Assembly (NCBI RefSeq): GCF_000224145.3
Contig: NC_020168.2
Location: forward strand, 1,737,290-1,801,289
From: Ciona intestinalis
Lineage: Eukaryota; Chordata; Ascidiacea; Phlebobranchia; Cionidae
Reading direction: 5' to 3'
DNA length: 64,000 bases
Part shown: positions 34,077 to 46,400 of the stretch, piece after piece
Layout: each line of letters opens with the position of its first letter
How positions within the stretch are numbered: position 1 is the first letter of the stretch
Made by a program: the position numbers and the translations under genes
Notes under the pieces: generated by a model
Databases searched by the model: none
What the model saw: only the letters and a program-made list of their open reading frames with translations
Told to the model about the DNA's origin: nothing

Positions 34077-34310
34077 GTTCATTTTCTACCTGCTACGGCG
34101 CCAGACATGTATAAATGCATTCTACCTAATGCTCCACAGTCACCAATGGCGACTAAAAAAACCCTATGTTGGTTACTTCTGGTTTGTTTTTATTATGCTG
34201 ACTCCAGCGTTGCAGTAAAAAGATTAATTATTATTAATATTATTATATATGCTAATTGGTTTAATATGTGCTCACATAATAGACCTTTGCTCTCTTGGTT
34301 GCTCAAGTTC
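34077..34310. repeat. Family B/D repeat, end-1 fragment
   Basis: Shares 'ctccacagtcaccaatggcg' and ends 'aatagacctttgctctcttg', the end-1 type of the palindromic family. A 96-codon frame here recurs in other copies only because the DNA is shared. Confidence 0.65.
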
Positions 34311-34477
34311 TCGTCATTTGCCAATTATTGTGATGGTTGTTGTTTATTACTATGTTTGCATCCAAACTTCTACGTGTTCCGTATAGGAAGTCAATAAGAA
34401 AAGGTATTTAATAAAATTATTTTGCTTATTAAACGCAAAACATAAACAATTAAGTGCAATGCAACGGTAATATTTAA

Positions 34478-35258
34478 ATGTTAAAACAATTACTGAATAT
34501 CCATGCTTCTTGTAAACATAGAGAATTTACGTTAACAACATCATGTTTTTCAGTCGTCACAAGTGCAGAGAAATTGAGTTTGACAAGTGCTGCTGTGGAC
34601 ACATTTTACCAAAATGAAAAAAAGAAATCAATAAAAACTGACATTGTACCTCACAAAACATTTATAAATCGTAACCCAAGAAACTTGGAACGATTGGCTC
34701 TTGCTCACAAGGACCAAGGTTGGGGAAAAGGAATACCGGACCGACCTGCTACCAACTGGCCTACTGGTTCATATCATCATAGGTCGGTCCACCATATTTC
34801 TCTTTATTTTATATTTCATTACATGTATTTATTTGGTAGGATTTTATTTGAAGTCACCGGGAAACATACTTACGCAAGTTTACTTCATTATCATGGAAAT
34901 CAAGTTGTAGCAGTCTCGACAAGAGAGTGGTAAATATTTATACCATATAAATTGCATTTTAGTTTAATACATGATACCATCCAGGAGCATTCAGAAGATG
35001 CTATACAAAGGAAATGATGTCAGTGCATGCTATAATATTGGAACAATTTTTGCTGAGCGATGCATTCGTGCGGGTATATCATGCGCTGCATGGACAATTC
35101 CACAGAATATGGTAGACAACTCGGATCGCATAAAATCATTTTGCACAGCTGTGGTAGAAACTGGTTTTGTGTTAGAAGAACCGGACCAAATTTCTTTCAA
35201 AAGTTTTCAACCACCACATGTAGAAAAGAAGGGTCCAAGGCCTCCAAGAAGAGTATAG
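34478..35258 (+). CDS. MRPL18: Mitochondrial large-subunit ribosomal protein L18 (uL18m), 222 aa
   Basis: Three exons, 34478-34782, 34840-34929 and 34985-35258, join in phase to 223 codons with the stop. The N-terminal about 50 residues are basic and hydroxylated, as in a mitochondrial presequence. The conserved core has NRNPRNLERLALAHKDQGW, then the uL18 segment GKHTYASLLHYHGNQVVAVS followed by TREW, and then IFAERCIRAGISCAAW, with a Pro/Arg-rich tail. The expected role is in the central protuberance of the mitoribosome large subunit. ATG 34478 is the first Met in frame. A weak in-frame AG at about 34553 leaves an upstream 5' exon possible. The stop is 17 bases from the convergent RMND1 stop. 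Confidence 0.93.
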
Positions 35259-35275
35259 AAAATTAAAAATATCTT

Positions 35276-37091
35276 CTATTCTTCTTTGGCAGTTTTGGTG
35301 AGATACGGTTTAATAAAAAAATGAATAATTTCGAACAATACCTGTGGGTGATAAAAAGTTCAGATATACAGTAAATTACTAACAAATTACTCACTTCTAT
35401 AAGAATAAGCAATACAATCAAAATCTCGATTCGAATAGACTTCTGTTCAGCTAAATGTGACTTAACCAGTTCAACCATATGAGCACAGTATGAAAGCTTC
35501 TCATTCATAATTTTTACTCTTCGTATAATATTAAGAAACCTTGAAGATAGAATTAATAGTTATTTAACTTTGCTATATTTACAATTTTGCTTACTCTGTT
35601 GTTTTCACATACAAATGTTCCAAATCATCACGATCCCAATACACATCTGGTACATCGAGTAAATTGTACTGCAGATTCAATCGGTGTCTAAATATTAATT
35701 TAGTTAGAATGTCCTGTATTAAATATTTTCAGGTTTGGTTCATGCAGAGTAGCACCATAGATTTTGGGATAATGAGCTAACATGCTGACTTTCCTAGCAA
35801 AACAGGAAAGATAATTTATAAATGGGCAAAAACTTGCCTTATCATAAAAACTTCTCCAATTTTTTGTAAAACTGATTCTGTTGTTCTGTATTGTAATTTT
35901 CTTCCAACCATCAACTCGTGTGGGAGAGATTCAATTGATTTGATTAACTTATCAAGTGAATGTTCCCAGTGAGCAAGTTTCACAGATACAACAAGTGCAT
36001 GTGAAAATGCATACATCTCCGCGCATGCTAACTGGAAATTATTTGTATCACACAGCAAGAAATGATCTGTAACATAAATGAAGTAAAATCAGCAACTTAA
36101 ATTATGTTTTGATGCCAACTTTTTTCAAATTTTGACACATTTGAATGAAATCTGTAGTCAATTTGTTCACTCTCCCAACTGATCAGGTGAATCTGATAAG
36201 GTTCCTCTTCAAATTTTCTTGTTAGGCTCATTATTTCATTGATTCCTTTGTCACTTATGTTCCAAAAAGATATTGCCCCTTCTCTAAAATGATCAGAATA
36301 TTACTACTTTGGTCAGAGCTGAAAACAACACAGGCATTTTTACAAAGATAAGTTTTCATGTATCTAAGCAACCACTGAAACAATGACAGTTTGGTAAGCT
36401 TCAAATCTACACCCGGTCCTACCATCAGTAAAGCCAGTTATGGCTAATGATAAAAAATACTGTTCTATATTTGGAAACACCTGCAACCATACATAAGCTA
36501 CCGCAGTTCTTTCGAATCTTTACCCCAATATATTACATCCTAACTGACTTACAAGTTGTTTAATATAGGAATAAATAAACTTAATACCTGAAGAAAAAAA
36601 CAAATCCATCTCCTGAAGATCGTAATAGTGAGCAGTTGTTCGTTTTAAACAGAGCTGCATTAGTAACTTCTCGAGGTAAGTCAACATATTCTAATCTCAC
36701 GTCTTGTGAGGCATATGCTACCAATGCTGTAAAACTGTTGCAGATATAAATACATTACTTCTGGTTAAATACACATTAATAAAAAACAGAACCTGTAATG
36801 GTCAGCAGTTGCATAGGTCATACAAACTTGGTTTTTATTCACATTTTTTGACATGGGCTTGACAGGTTGTCTTGTTTTCGGGCGAGACAGTACCTTTACA
36901 GACTTGAATTTGTTTTCTGTGGTACTGTTTTGATTAATATTATCCTCATTGCAAATACTGGAAGTCCATAAAGTTCGCACTGATGATGGTCTTATGACAT
37001 ATTGTTGTAAACTTGTGTGGAACCTTTTTCGTTGAATTTGAAACAAGATAGTGTTAAGTTTCTTTACTTGACACAAACATCTTTCCATCAT
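35276..37091 (-). CDS. RMND1: RMND1 homologue, mitochondrial inner-membrane protein (DUF155 family)
   Basis: Starts at ATG 37091 with a basic, Ser-containing leader (MMERCLCQVKKLNTILFQIQ) that fits mitochondrial import. The following exons encode HYSFTALVAYASQDVRLEYV, then GDGFVFFFREGAISFWNISD, then the helix ending AHWEHSLDKLIKSIESLP. The signature YWDRDDLEHLYVK ... RVKIMNEKLSYCAHMVELVK lies near the C-terminus. It closes with a membrane helix split by an intron (RIEILIVLLILIE / VLFEIIHFFI) and the stop at 35276-35278. This is the conserved C-terminal arrangement of RMND1, which supports mitochondrial translation, probably by anchoring mitoribosomes near mRNA maturation sites. At least six exons are recognisable, with introns mostly shorter than 300 bp; internal borders between 35.7 and 36.3 kb are approximate. 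Confidence 0.92.
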
Positions 37092-37437
37092 CACTTGGAG
37101 TTATTAAGTTGCCAAACCTTTTATATTTCTACATCTATTAGTAACATAAAAGTGTAAAATACAATTTCGGGGTATTACATTAATATGGCACATAATAGGT
37201 GCTTGTACATGACTGTAAAACACATTTTTTAAGGTTGAATTCATGATCATAGACATAACATGGTAGCAGTGTGTAATTATACACAACACAGCAGCTTTTC
37301 AAGCAAGTTAATCAATTTATGTTACACAAAACAATACAAGAATATATGAAACACAATTGCAGTTTTTATACACATCGTGTGCAATAGAATACTAATTTGC
37401 ATAATAATATTGCATTGCAAAGTACAGAAAAATACAG

Positions 37438-39142
37438 TTATAGAAGTGCACAAACGTGGTTCCAGACACACCAAGCTTCAGCAGTAAGTGCCAACCCCCT
37501 TCCAACAATCAGAAACCAAGTAACACCATTTGTAATCACGGGCATAGTCACCAAAAGTGGAACACCAGATTGAATTGAATATAACCATATTGGTAATATA
37601 TGTAAACCGCAGATAGTTACCATCCCAGTGCTTGTTTTAAAACCTTAACACAAATACTTACAAAGATAATGGTTTCTAAGTCTGTTTGAATAGAGATATC
37701 ATAATAAAATGTTGACGGGTAATTGTGTCTGCGGCTTTAGTACATAAAAGATTGTTAAGTCTACATTGTTAAATTGTTTTAAATGCTGTAAAAAGTAAAT
37801 GACTTGATAATTACACAACACTTTTTAAACAAGAATTATCGCTTTTTGTTTGCAATCGACTAACTTAGTGATTAAATTATAAGTGAAATGTTAAGTCACA
37901 TTAAATTTTATTCTCTGTTTCTCACCATTTTTCATTATCTTTTTTACAATGACTGGTGCCATTTGAAACTGGGTCTTCCATTGACCACCTCTCGATTGAG
38001 CATGAGTACAAACGAATACCAACCACTCCCATGCACTGATGCCATAACCAAACTATAATTAACCAAACTATAATTAAAATTGTTTGATTTTGTGAATATT
38101 TACCATTTATACTGAATGTACAAACTAAAACAAAAGTAGTTTTTAAGTTGTAATGTGGCGCAAAATCTATAAATTCATTGGCTGAATAACGGTTTTGGTT
38201 TAACTGCTTTCCGTGTTGTAATCACTTTGTATTACTTTAATAAGTAGCAGATGGAAGTGCCAATGGACAAACATTTTACAAGCACATATATTTAAAACCT
38301 TACTAAATAAATAAGCAAACACAAATGTTTTAGAGTTAAGGTAAAATAAATGTAAAAATGGCACATACATTACAAACATGACACCATAAGATTCCTCGTC
38401 CAAAGTTATCAACCACAACATCTAATAAAGCACCAAAACTTGAAACTTGATTGAATTTCCGTGCAGTCCAACCATCCACCCCTGTAAAATGTCCTTATAT
38501 TAACTTATTACAATTGTGCATAGATTGAAAAACTGAAGGTAATAGAATGATCAGTCAATCATTTCTGACCTTATCCCCAGCGACTTTCAAATCCTTTTTT
38601 GGTTGGGGGCAGGAGCACAACTGGGGTGGCATCATACATCCAATTGCAACATAACTATTAATTCTAATTTTTCATTTTCAAACAACAGGGAGAAGTGCAC
38701 CTGCCTGGCAAACCATGAGATAGAAATATCTTGCCATTTGCTCAGCACAGGTTCAGAGAATAAAGAACAATGCATGTAGCAACATACATTCAAAACCTAA
38801 ATGGGCATACCAACGAAAAATCTAAATTTGCGTATTGATACNNNNNNNNNNNNNNNNNNNNNNNNNNNNNNNNNNNNNNNNNNNNNNNNNNATTGATACA
38901 TATATGACACAATTGTATCCATTTTCACACAATTCAGTTTAAAGTTACTAAAGCCATCATCAGTAAACACATATTTTTAAGATTGAATTCAAGTACTGTT
39001 GGTACTCTATCTACTGTTTTTAAAGAAGGTTTAATAAAATACTGCATATAAATATGTTTGAAACATTGTTTTGCACAACAGAAATCATATATTTACCAAT
39101 AATATTTGGAATAAATAGGAGTGTCTTTAAACTTTTGTTCAT
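37438..39142 (-). pseudogene. Incomplete second copy of the CDP-alcohol phosphatidyltransferase gene (probable allele)
   Basis: Contains exons equivalent to exons 1 (39097-39142), 3 (38369-38481), 4 (37926-38052) and 5 (37438-37643) of the complete gene at 39405-41785. Exon 2 is missing exactly where 50 N lie (38842-38891). The readable exons are open, and the only amino-acid change I noticed in the last exon is Ala for Pro in VGRGLALTAEA. Introns match at an estimated 1-2% divergence with small indels. This pattern suggests an unmerged haplotype rather than a real decayed duplicate. Confidence 0.75.
38842..38891. other. Assembly gap, 50 N
   Basis: Flanked on both sides by 'attgatac'. In the complete copy the corresponding stretch is about 730 bp (40798-41530) and contains exon 2. 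Confidence 0.95.
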
Positions 39143-39269
39143 CTTTTAGCTCAGTATACGTTGTATGCTGTATGACCTAACACCTAACCTGCAAAGGGTA
39201 CTTAATAAAACTACGGTTTGCAAGCGGTTGCAAAAGGTTGAAGATATTTTGGTTATTTCGACCAGAAAC

Positions 39270-39394
39270 NNNNNNNNNNNNNNNNNNNNNNNNNNNNNNN
39301 NNNNNNNNNNNNNNNNNNNNNNNNNNNNNNNNNNNNNNNNNNNNNNNNNNNNNNNNNNNNNNNNNNNNNNNNNNNNNNNNNNNNNNNNNNNNNN
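39270..39394. other. Assembly gap, 125 N
   Basis: Separates the two copies of the phosphatidyltransferase gene. The left flank breaks off inside the arm of a hairpin MITE that is complete at 41848-42195. Confidence 0.95.
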
Positions 39395-39404
39395 AAAAAT
39401 ACAG

Positions 39405-41785
39405 TTATAGAAGTGCACAAACGTGGTTCCAGACACACCAAGCTTCAGCAGTAAGTGGCAGCCCCCTTCCAACAATCAGAAACCAAGTAACACCATTTGT
39501 AATCACGGGCATAGTCACCAAAAGTGGAACACCAGATTGAATTGAATATAACCATATTGGTAATATATGTAAACCGCAGATAGTTACCATCCCAGTGCTT
39601 GTTTTAAAACCTTAACACAAATACTTACAAAGATAATGGTTTCTAAGTCTGTTTGAATAGAGATATCATAATAAAATATTGACGGGTAATTGTGTCTGCG
39701 GTTTTAGTACATAAAAGACTGTTAAGTCTACATTGTTAAATTGTTTTAAATGCTGTAAAAAGTGAATGACTAGTTAATTACACAACACTTTTTAAACAAG
39801 AATTATCGCTTTTTGTTTGCAATCGACTAACTTAGTGACTAAATTACCAAGTGAAATGTTAAATCACATTAAATTTTATTCTCTGTTTCTCACCATTTTT
39901 CATTATCTTTTTTACAATGACTGGTGCCATTTGAAACTGCGTCTTCCATTGACCACCTCTCGATTGAGCATGAGTACAAACGAATACCAACCACTCCCAT
40001 GCACTGATGCCATAACCAAACTATAATTAAAATTGTTTGATTTTGTGAATATTTACCATTTGTACTGAATGTACAAACTGAAACAACAGTAGTTTTTAAA
40101 TTGTAATGTGGCGCAAAATCTATAAATGCATTGGCTGAATAACAGTATTGCTTTAACTGCTTTCCGTGTTATAATCACTTTGAAATACTTTAATAAGTAG
40201 CAGATGGAAGTGTCAATAGACAAACATTTTACAAGCACATATATTTAAAACCTTACTAAATAAATAAGCAAACACAAATGTTTTAGAGTTAAGGTAAAAT
40301 AAATGTAAAAATGGCACATACATTACAAACATGACACCATAAGATTCCTCGTCCAAAGTTATCAACCACAACATCTAATAAAGCACCAAAACTTGAAACT
40401 TGATTGAATTTCCGTGCAGTCCAACCATCCACCCCTGTAAAATGTCCTTATATTAACTTATTATAATTGTGCATAGATTGAAAAACTGAAGGTAATAGAA
40501 TGATCAGTCAATCATTTCTGACCTTATCCCCAGCGACTTTCAAATACTTTTTTGGTTGGGGGCAGGAGCACAACCGGGGTGGCATCATACATCCAATTGC
40601 AACATAACTATTAATTCTGATCTTTCATTTTCAAACAACAGGGAGAAAAGTGCACCTGCCCGGCAAACCATGAGATAGAAATATCTTGCCATTTGCTCAG
40701 CACAAGTTCAGAGAATAAAGAACAATGCATGTAGCAACATACATTCAAAACCTAAATGGGCATACCAACGAAAAATCTAAATTTGCGTATTGATACAACT
40801 GCTCCAATGTGATCTAAGTAAAGGTACCATCAAAGTTTTAAAATACGAAACAGATTTTGAAAAAAAATTAGTTCCAAACCGCAAATTTAACTCTGAAGTA
40901 AAAAAAAACTTGCCGTGGCGCAATGCATGGAAATTACCATAAGAAAAAATTTCACTCCATTTTGTTTGCTACTAGTTTCTAAAATACTTAAAAAAATTAA
41001 ACTTTGATTTCTAACTTGGTATAATGAATGCTTCTTCTTTAAGAATATCTAAACCAATTGTAAAACATAGATGTTTTAATTTTCGATTGAACATATCTAC
41101 ATAATATGCTGACTCAGCAGTTTTTTCCTATTACTTTTTTATGTTAAAATGTTATTATGTCTTACTCTTACCTGCTGTATCATTTTCTTTAAAAAACGTC
41201 AGTTGTACGCATTGAATGTTAGGTTTAAAAAATTGCTGAGGCAGCATTATCTGGTATGCAGCTCGGTTTAATCAAGAAATTAAAAAATAATAAAGTTTAG
41301 TGCCAAGCATAATTTGTGAAATGCTGAGTTAGCATAATTTGTGAAAGCATAGCTACAACTTGCTTCACAAAAACAAACTTACCATCCAGTAAAACATTAA
41401 GAGTGTAAGCAACAAGAAAAGAGTAACTCTCCTCAATATTACACCATGACCAACATATTAAAATGAAGCGAACATAACCTGAAGAAACAAATAATTATAA
41501 TGAATCATGTTCAATACCAACATAATATCACATACATTGATACATATATGACACAATTGTATCCATTTTCGCACAATTCAGTTTAAAGTACTAAAGCCAT
41601 CATCAGTAAACACATATTTTTAAGATTGAATTCAAGTACTGTTGGTACTCTATCTACTGTTTTTAAAGAAGGTTTAATAAAATACTGCATATAAATATGT
41701 TTGAAACATTGTTTTGCACAACAGAAATCATATATTTACCAATAATATTTGGAATAAATAGGAGTGTCTTTAAACTTTTGTTCAT
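39405..41785 (-). CDS. CDP-alcohol phosphatidyltransferase family protein, 195 aa
   Basis: Exons 41740-41785, 41383-41478, 40322-40434, 39894-40020 and 39405-39610 join in phase to 196 codons with the stop. The family signature DG(x2)AR(x8)G(x3)D(x3)D is intact at about residues 51-72 (DGWTARKFNQVSSFG, then ALLDVVVD). Enzymes with this motif transfer a phosphoalcohol from a CDP-linked donor in membranes. The N-terminus LFIPNIIGYVRFILICWSWC resembles the opening of phosphatidylinositol synthase (CDIPT), and further hydrophobic segments follow (LPIWLYSIQSGVPLLVTMPV). It is about 20 residues shorter than human CDIPT and lacks that enzyme's basic tail, so I leave the substrate open. An incomplete twin precedes it at 37438-39142. 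Confidence 0.85.
40797..41130. repeat. Family E repeat in the phosphatidyltransferase intron
   Basis: Matches 60460-60790 with moderate divergence: 'attgatacaactgctccaat', then 'caatgcatggaaattaccat', then 'ggtataatgaatgcttcttc' and 'tatgctgactc' in the same order. It lies between exons 2 and 3. No ends or coding capacity were seen. Confidence 0.6.
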
Positions 41786-41847
41786 CTTTTAGCTCAGTAT
41801 ACGTTGTATGCTGTATGACCTAACACCTAACCTGCAAAGGGTACTTA

Positions 41848-42195
41848 ATAAAACTACGGTTTGCAAGCGGTTGCAAAAGGTTGAAGATATTTTGGTTATT
41901 TCGACCAGAAACACTACGCAGTCACATCCAATAGATGTCGAATGACCATACGAGTTTAACATACCAACTTTTGGTCTGATGCCCCAATGTTTTTTAAATT
42001 ATGCTCAAAAAAACATTACGTGGTTGCCGATATTTTAGTTATTTGGATAACTCAAAAACGATTTAAGGTATCGGACCCGTTTGTTAAACTCGTATGGTCA
42101 TTTGACATCTATTGGACGGGGCTACGTAGCTTTTCTGGTAGAAATAATAAAAATATCTGCAACTGCGCGCAAACATTCGCAACCTGTAGTTTTAT
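41848..42195. mobile_element. Hairpin MITE, about 348 bp with arms of about 115 bp
   Basis: The left arm 41848-41961 and the right arm 42081-42195 are imperfect complements. The best part is 'atgaccatacgagtttaaca' at about 41942 against 'tgttaaactcgtatggtcat' at about 42082. It is just upstream of the phosphatidyltransferase start. There is no coding sequence and no certain target duplication. Confidence 0.7.
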
Positions 42196-43409
42196 AAGGA
42201 ACCAACCTGCAAATACTTTCATTAAAAGAGCACTTTTTTTGGTTCTTGTATGCGGTAGATACTAAACTAACCATGTAAGCTATGGCATAATTTATTTCTC
42301 AAGCATATTCTTTTAAATATTTACCTTTTAGGCATATTCAGTTGTATTAGGCCTAAGAGTTAAATTTAACTTAAATATACAACAGAATATACCTTAGAGT
42401 TAAATATATAACAAATTATGCCTATAAGAGTACATGTTTTAGTATCTTCCCATTGTATCAGAGAAGAGTATTCTCTGCTGGTATGCTCATGCTGGTGTAA
42501 ATGAAATATTCGACTCTGGGGGATTCCCGAATTAAACCAAGGTAATCATAATACATAGTTTACAGAGCAGCAGATTTTAACAGCCATTTTTGATACTTCA
42601 GTGATGACACGATGATAATTTTATTTGGTCCGAACTTCTGCGCATGCGTACAGTAGCGTCCGGCCTAGACATATCAGGACACCGACACCGTGTATCTATC
42701 AGCACCGTTCCATTATGTATCACTTAGGCAAGACAATAAATATATTGCTCCGATGAATACCAAATTGCGAATGTGGTGTAAGCTTGTGGAAAAGCGGGCA
42801 CTTTCGCTGCACTGCCATGCGAGGACAAATGAGTTTTATTGAGGTGACGCAAATGCACGTCTGGCTGCGATATGGTCGTGGAGTAGTTAGACTCCGGCGA
42901 TGACAGAATTGCGGCAGGAGTTTACCACAAACTAACTTGTAAGCAAGATGTGTGTACATCTAATCCACAGTTAAATTTAGTATGTTTATTAACTGATGCA
43001 AAACAGTATAGGGTTCCGCTATAGAAATATTTTGTGAAAAATGAACGATTCAACATAGTGTGTGACGTCAGACTGTGGCTGGTAGAAGAGTATTTGGTCA
43101 CGTGGTAAGCCGTAATGCTGACATGATGATATAAGAGACTAAAAGAATAAAATAATAAAAAAACGGGAATGTGAGAAGAAACCTGTCGTTTGGAATATTT
43201 AAATAAAATCCAATCATAGTCTTAATACTGATGTGAGGGGGCAAGAAAAAGGCCACCACGTCACGTTACTAGAATAATAACGCAGTGAAAATCCAAGAAT
43301 AAACGGAACTTAAAAGGGTATCTTGGCAACGCTGCTGAGAACATCATGGAACAAAGTAAGACCGCTAGACAGCGGTAAAGTCACCAGCTTGTATCTTGCA
43401 CATGATCTT
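42196..43409. promoter_or_regulatory. Intergenic stretch with an NRF1-like site
   Basis: Between the phosphatidyltransferase start and the 3' end of the SIPA1L-like gene. 'ctgcgcatgcgta' near 42640 resembles the NRF1 motif common at housekeeping promoters, about 0.85 kb from the start codon. A possible extra terminal exon of the SIPA1L-like gene near 43040-43143 cannot be excluded, because a strong acceptor precedes an open frame there. Confidence 0.4.
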
Positions 43410-46400
43410 TTATCTGAAATGCTTAGATTCCTTGACAGACCTTACCCGTGATGTGTCACGATGTAGTCGAGTGTTGTCGCGTCTTAGTAACTTAACCTCT
43501 TCTACCAACGCTGCTTTAGATTCTTGCTCCTGAACTTGCACATTACGTTAGACACTGTGCACTAAACATGATGATCGAAAGTTACCTTACCTTCTTCAGT
43601 TTATCCTGGAGTAACCTCATTTCATACTCAATACGTTCAAGTCGTTGCTCTGCACCACTTTTAACATCAGGACAGATTGATGAGGGATCAATAGACTTTT
43701 GTGGCGTCATATTCGGGTGGAAAGTAGCGGGTGATGATGAAGGTGTGGGGGGTTCCCGTTTCCGAAGTAAATTTACGGGATCACCCTGGTTCCTCCGATA
43801 CTCATGATCATATAAATATTCCTTTAAGTAACAATAAATATATATACACTGATCCTGCCATTATATAAATCTCATAAAGCTGTTTGGCAATATTACATAC
43901 CGATGTTCAGGTCACCTTTATCACGGTATAAAAACTAATGTTATTACACACATTATCTGTTGTTTAACTTACCACTGACATTGTGCGGTTATCTGACCGA
44001 AATAACTCCTTTGTGACATCATCATTGACACCAAGTTCGTTCAGCGTTCCCATGGAAACCGACCTTATGCTCGATGCCTCGAACACTGTAATTGTAACAA
44101 GAATCAAGATATTGCTAAAGTTGAAACCAACAACATCTGTCTTACCCTCAGCAGCTCGTGCAGCATCTAGTATCGTGTCCCAGTCTGATGTATCGGGTAG
44201 TGGTAGCATGGAAGTGTCATCTAGTGCAGTTCAATGTTAATAGGTAAATAAATTTATTAAATTATATGATAAACTTACGTGGATTTAGTCGAGAATCAAT
44301 AGAGTGGTGAAGGTTGTTCTCCCTAAAGAATAAAACAATTGAATTGGAGCAGAAAAAATTAAGAAAAATATAATAGTTTTATAAATTATACCATAGTTTC
44401 TAGGTATTAACATGCAACACTGGGGGACATTAACACAACATGTAACACTTTAAGATACATGTAAATTACTGATTTAATCGTAAAGTTCAGCATTAGGACA
44501 TACATAAATGAATATCCCGTTCATTGGCACACATATATAACATAACTTGACATTTGAATTTTACCTTGTTCTATCAGATGATCGCGCTGCACACAAACTT
44601 TCATCAGAAACCGTGCGATGCAAAGATCTGTGTTAATACATAACTTATGACCATATGGACGGTTAATAAAAAAAAGCAAAATATTTAATATCAAGCACTG
44701 CGTACTACCTTATAGATAACGTTGTGTTGAGTCTTCCATTATGAGATGGAGAAAGAGTTTGTTTTGGTGAGGCACGTTGACTTAATGTTCGAGCAGGAGA
44801 TTTACGATGATTGGTATTCTAATATACAATATTTGTTATATTGTACGATAATTGCTAGATTTCAATCGGAATTTAATGAAGTGGACTTTGGAAGCTGATT
44901 AATATGTTAAGTTTACTGGAACGCAGTATCAATAGTTGTACAGCATTTTAAAGGCAGATTGTAATATAAATTTATTTGTTTGTTTTTATCTGAATTAGCC
45001 TATAGTTAGAAACACTCTAAATATTCAAAAGCCAATCATGTGGTTCAAATTTTAGCCTGTTGTCACCAAATATAAGAAACATTTTACAATACACATATAA
45101 TGATATTGTTACGAGTTTCATCTTACATGTTTGGTGGGACTTTCAACAGTGATCAACTTTATTAAGGAGTTTTGAACATCTCGGCTTTCTGGTGTGGAAG
45201 GCGAATCGCGGTCACGAGATTTTAAACGAGAAGCAACAACATGCATGTCGCTTGCTCTCCTGTTTCAATAATGTGGTTGAACATACCACAATTAATATTA
45301 ACTTTTCTGCCACTATTGCTGCTACACATAATTATAAATACTATTATTATATTTACAAATTATGAATATTCTTATATTATGTACAGATTTTTTACCTTCA
45401 AATTTAAATGAATACATAATTTATATTAATCCAATGTTTATAGACTTTTTAAACAACAACACTATCTTTTTATACTAGAAAATAGGTTGTTAGAAAGTTA
45501 TTTAAATTAATTATAATGAAACCGGGAGGTAAAAAATAATAAACCGTATATGTGTGAACAGTGCAACAAACCTTTTCGATCGAGGACTATTCCTTGATCC
45601 ACTACGGGTACCCATAGCAACAGAAGTTCTCCACTTGATGGGCGTAGAGAGCACAGAGTCATATGACTGAGAGTGGTAGTGTTGCGCGTTTCTACTGAAA
45701 ATCAAACTTTTTTTTATTGGTCTGAGGGATTTAACAAACCTAACTTACCTTGAAGTTTCAGCTTTTATCGGACTTGGTGTTGCTTGATAAGAATAAGTTG
45801 ATCGTGACTTTATATGATCATCTGTATTAACATATAAAAGTAAATATAAGGAGAAAATTTATTAATTTATTTGGATGATTCTACAGTAGGCTTATTATAA
45901 AAGGACATATACATAATATTAGTAACTGCAATAAATTCCGTAAAGCTAACCATGATTTGATGACACTAAAGTTGAGCGATTCTACTTAATAATAAAAGAC
46001 AGTCGGGACAGGTGTTACAAAATATGTAACAGACATATTCTCTTTTATTCAAACATAATGTATACTGATATTAAATATAATAGTTACCAGTTCCAGCAAT
46101 ATAAACTTTTAATCCATGATTTACTTCACTGGAAGGCGTGCAATCAACAGAATACGAATGATTCAATGATTTCCGACTAAGTTCTGAAGAAATAGGAATA
46201 TTTTTATTGTGTAGAGAGGATTTAATTGGTAATGGTTTATAAATTTAATAAAACCTCAAAGTAGTGGAATGAAGTTGATTTATTGTGAAAAATCACAAAA
46301 AAGTTTAAAACTTTGTGACTTTTGACTTCATAGGACATAAGACATACAGTTTAGACTCTTAGAATAAAATAGTTTAAAACTAACATAACACACTTGAAAC

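Noticed and set aside
34107-34397. Frame starting MYKCILPNAPQSPMATK, with a related frame at 27.7 kb
   Set aside because: Part of the palindromic repeat family; not kept open in other copies and followed by low-complexity AT DNA.
42720-42959. 79-codon frame in the intergenic region
   Set aside because: No domain, no splice context and probable promoter DNA.
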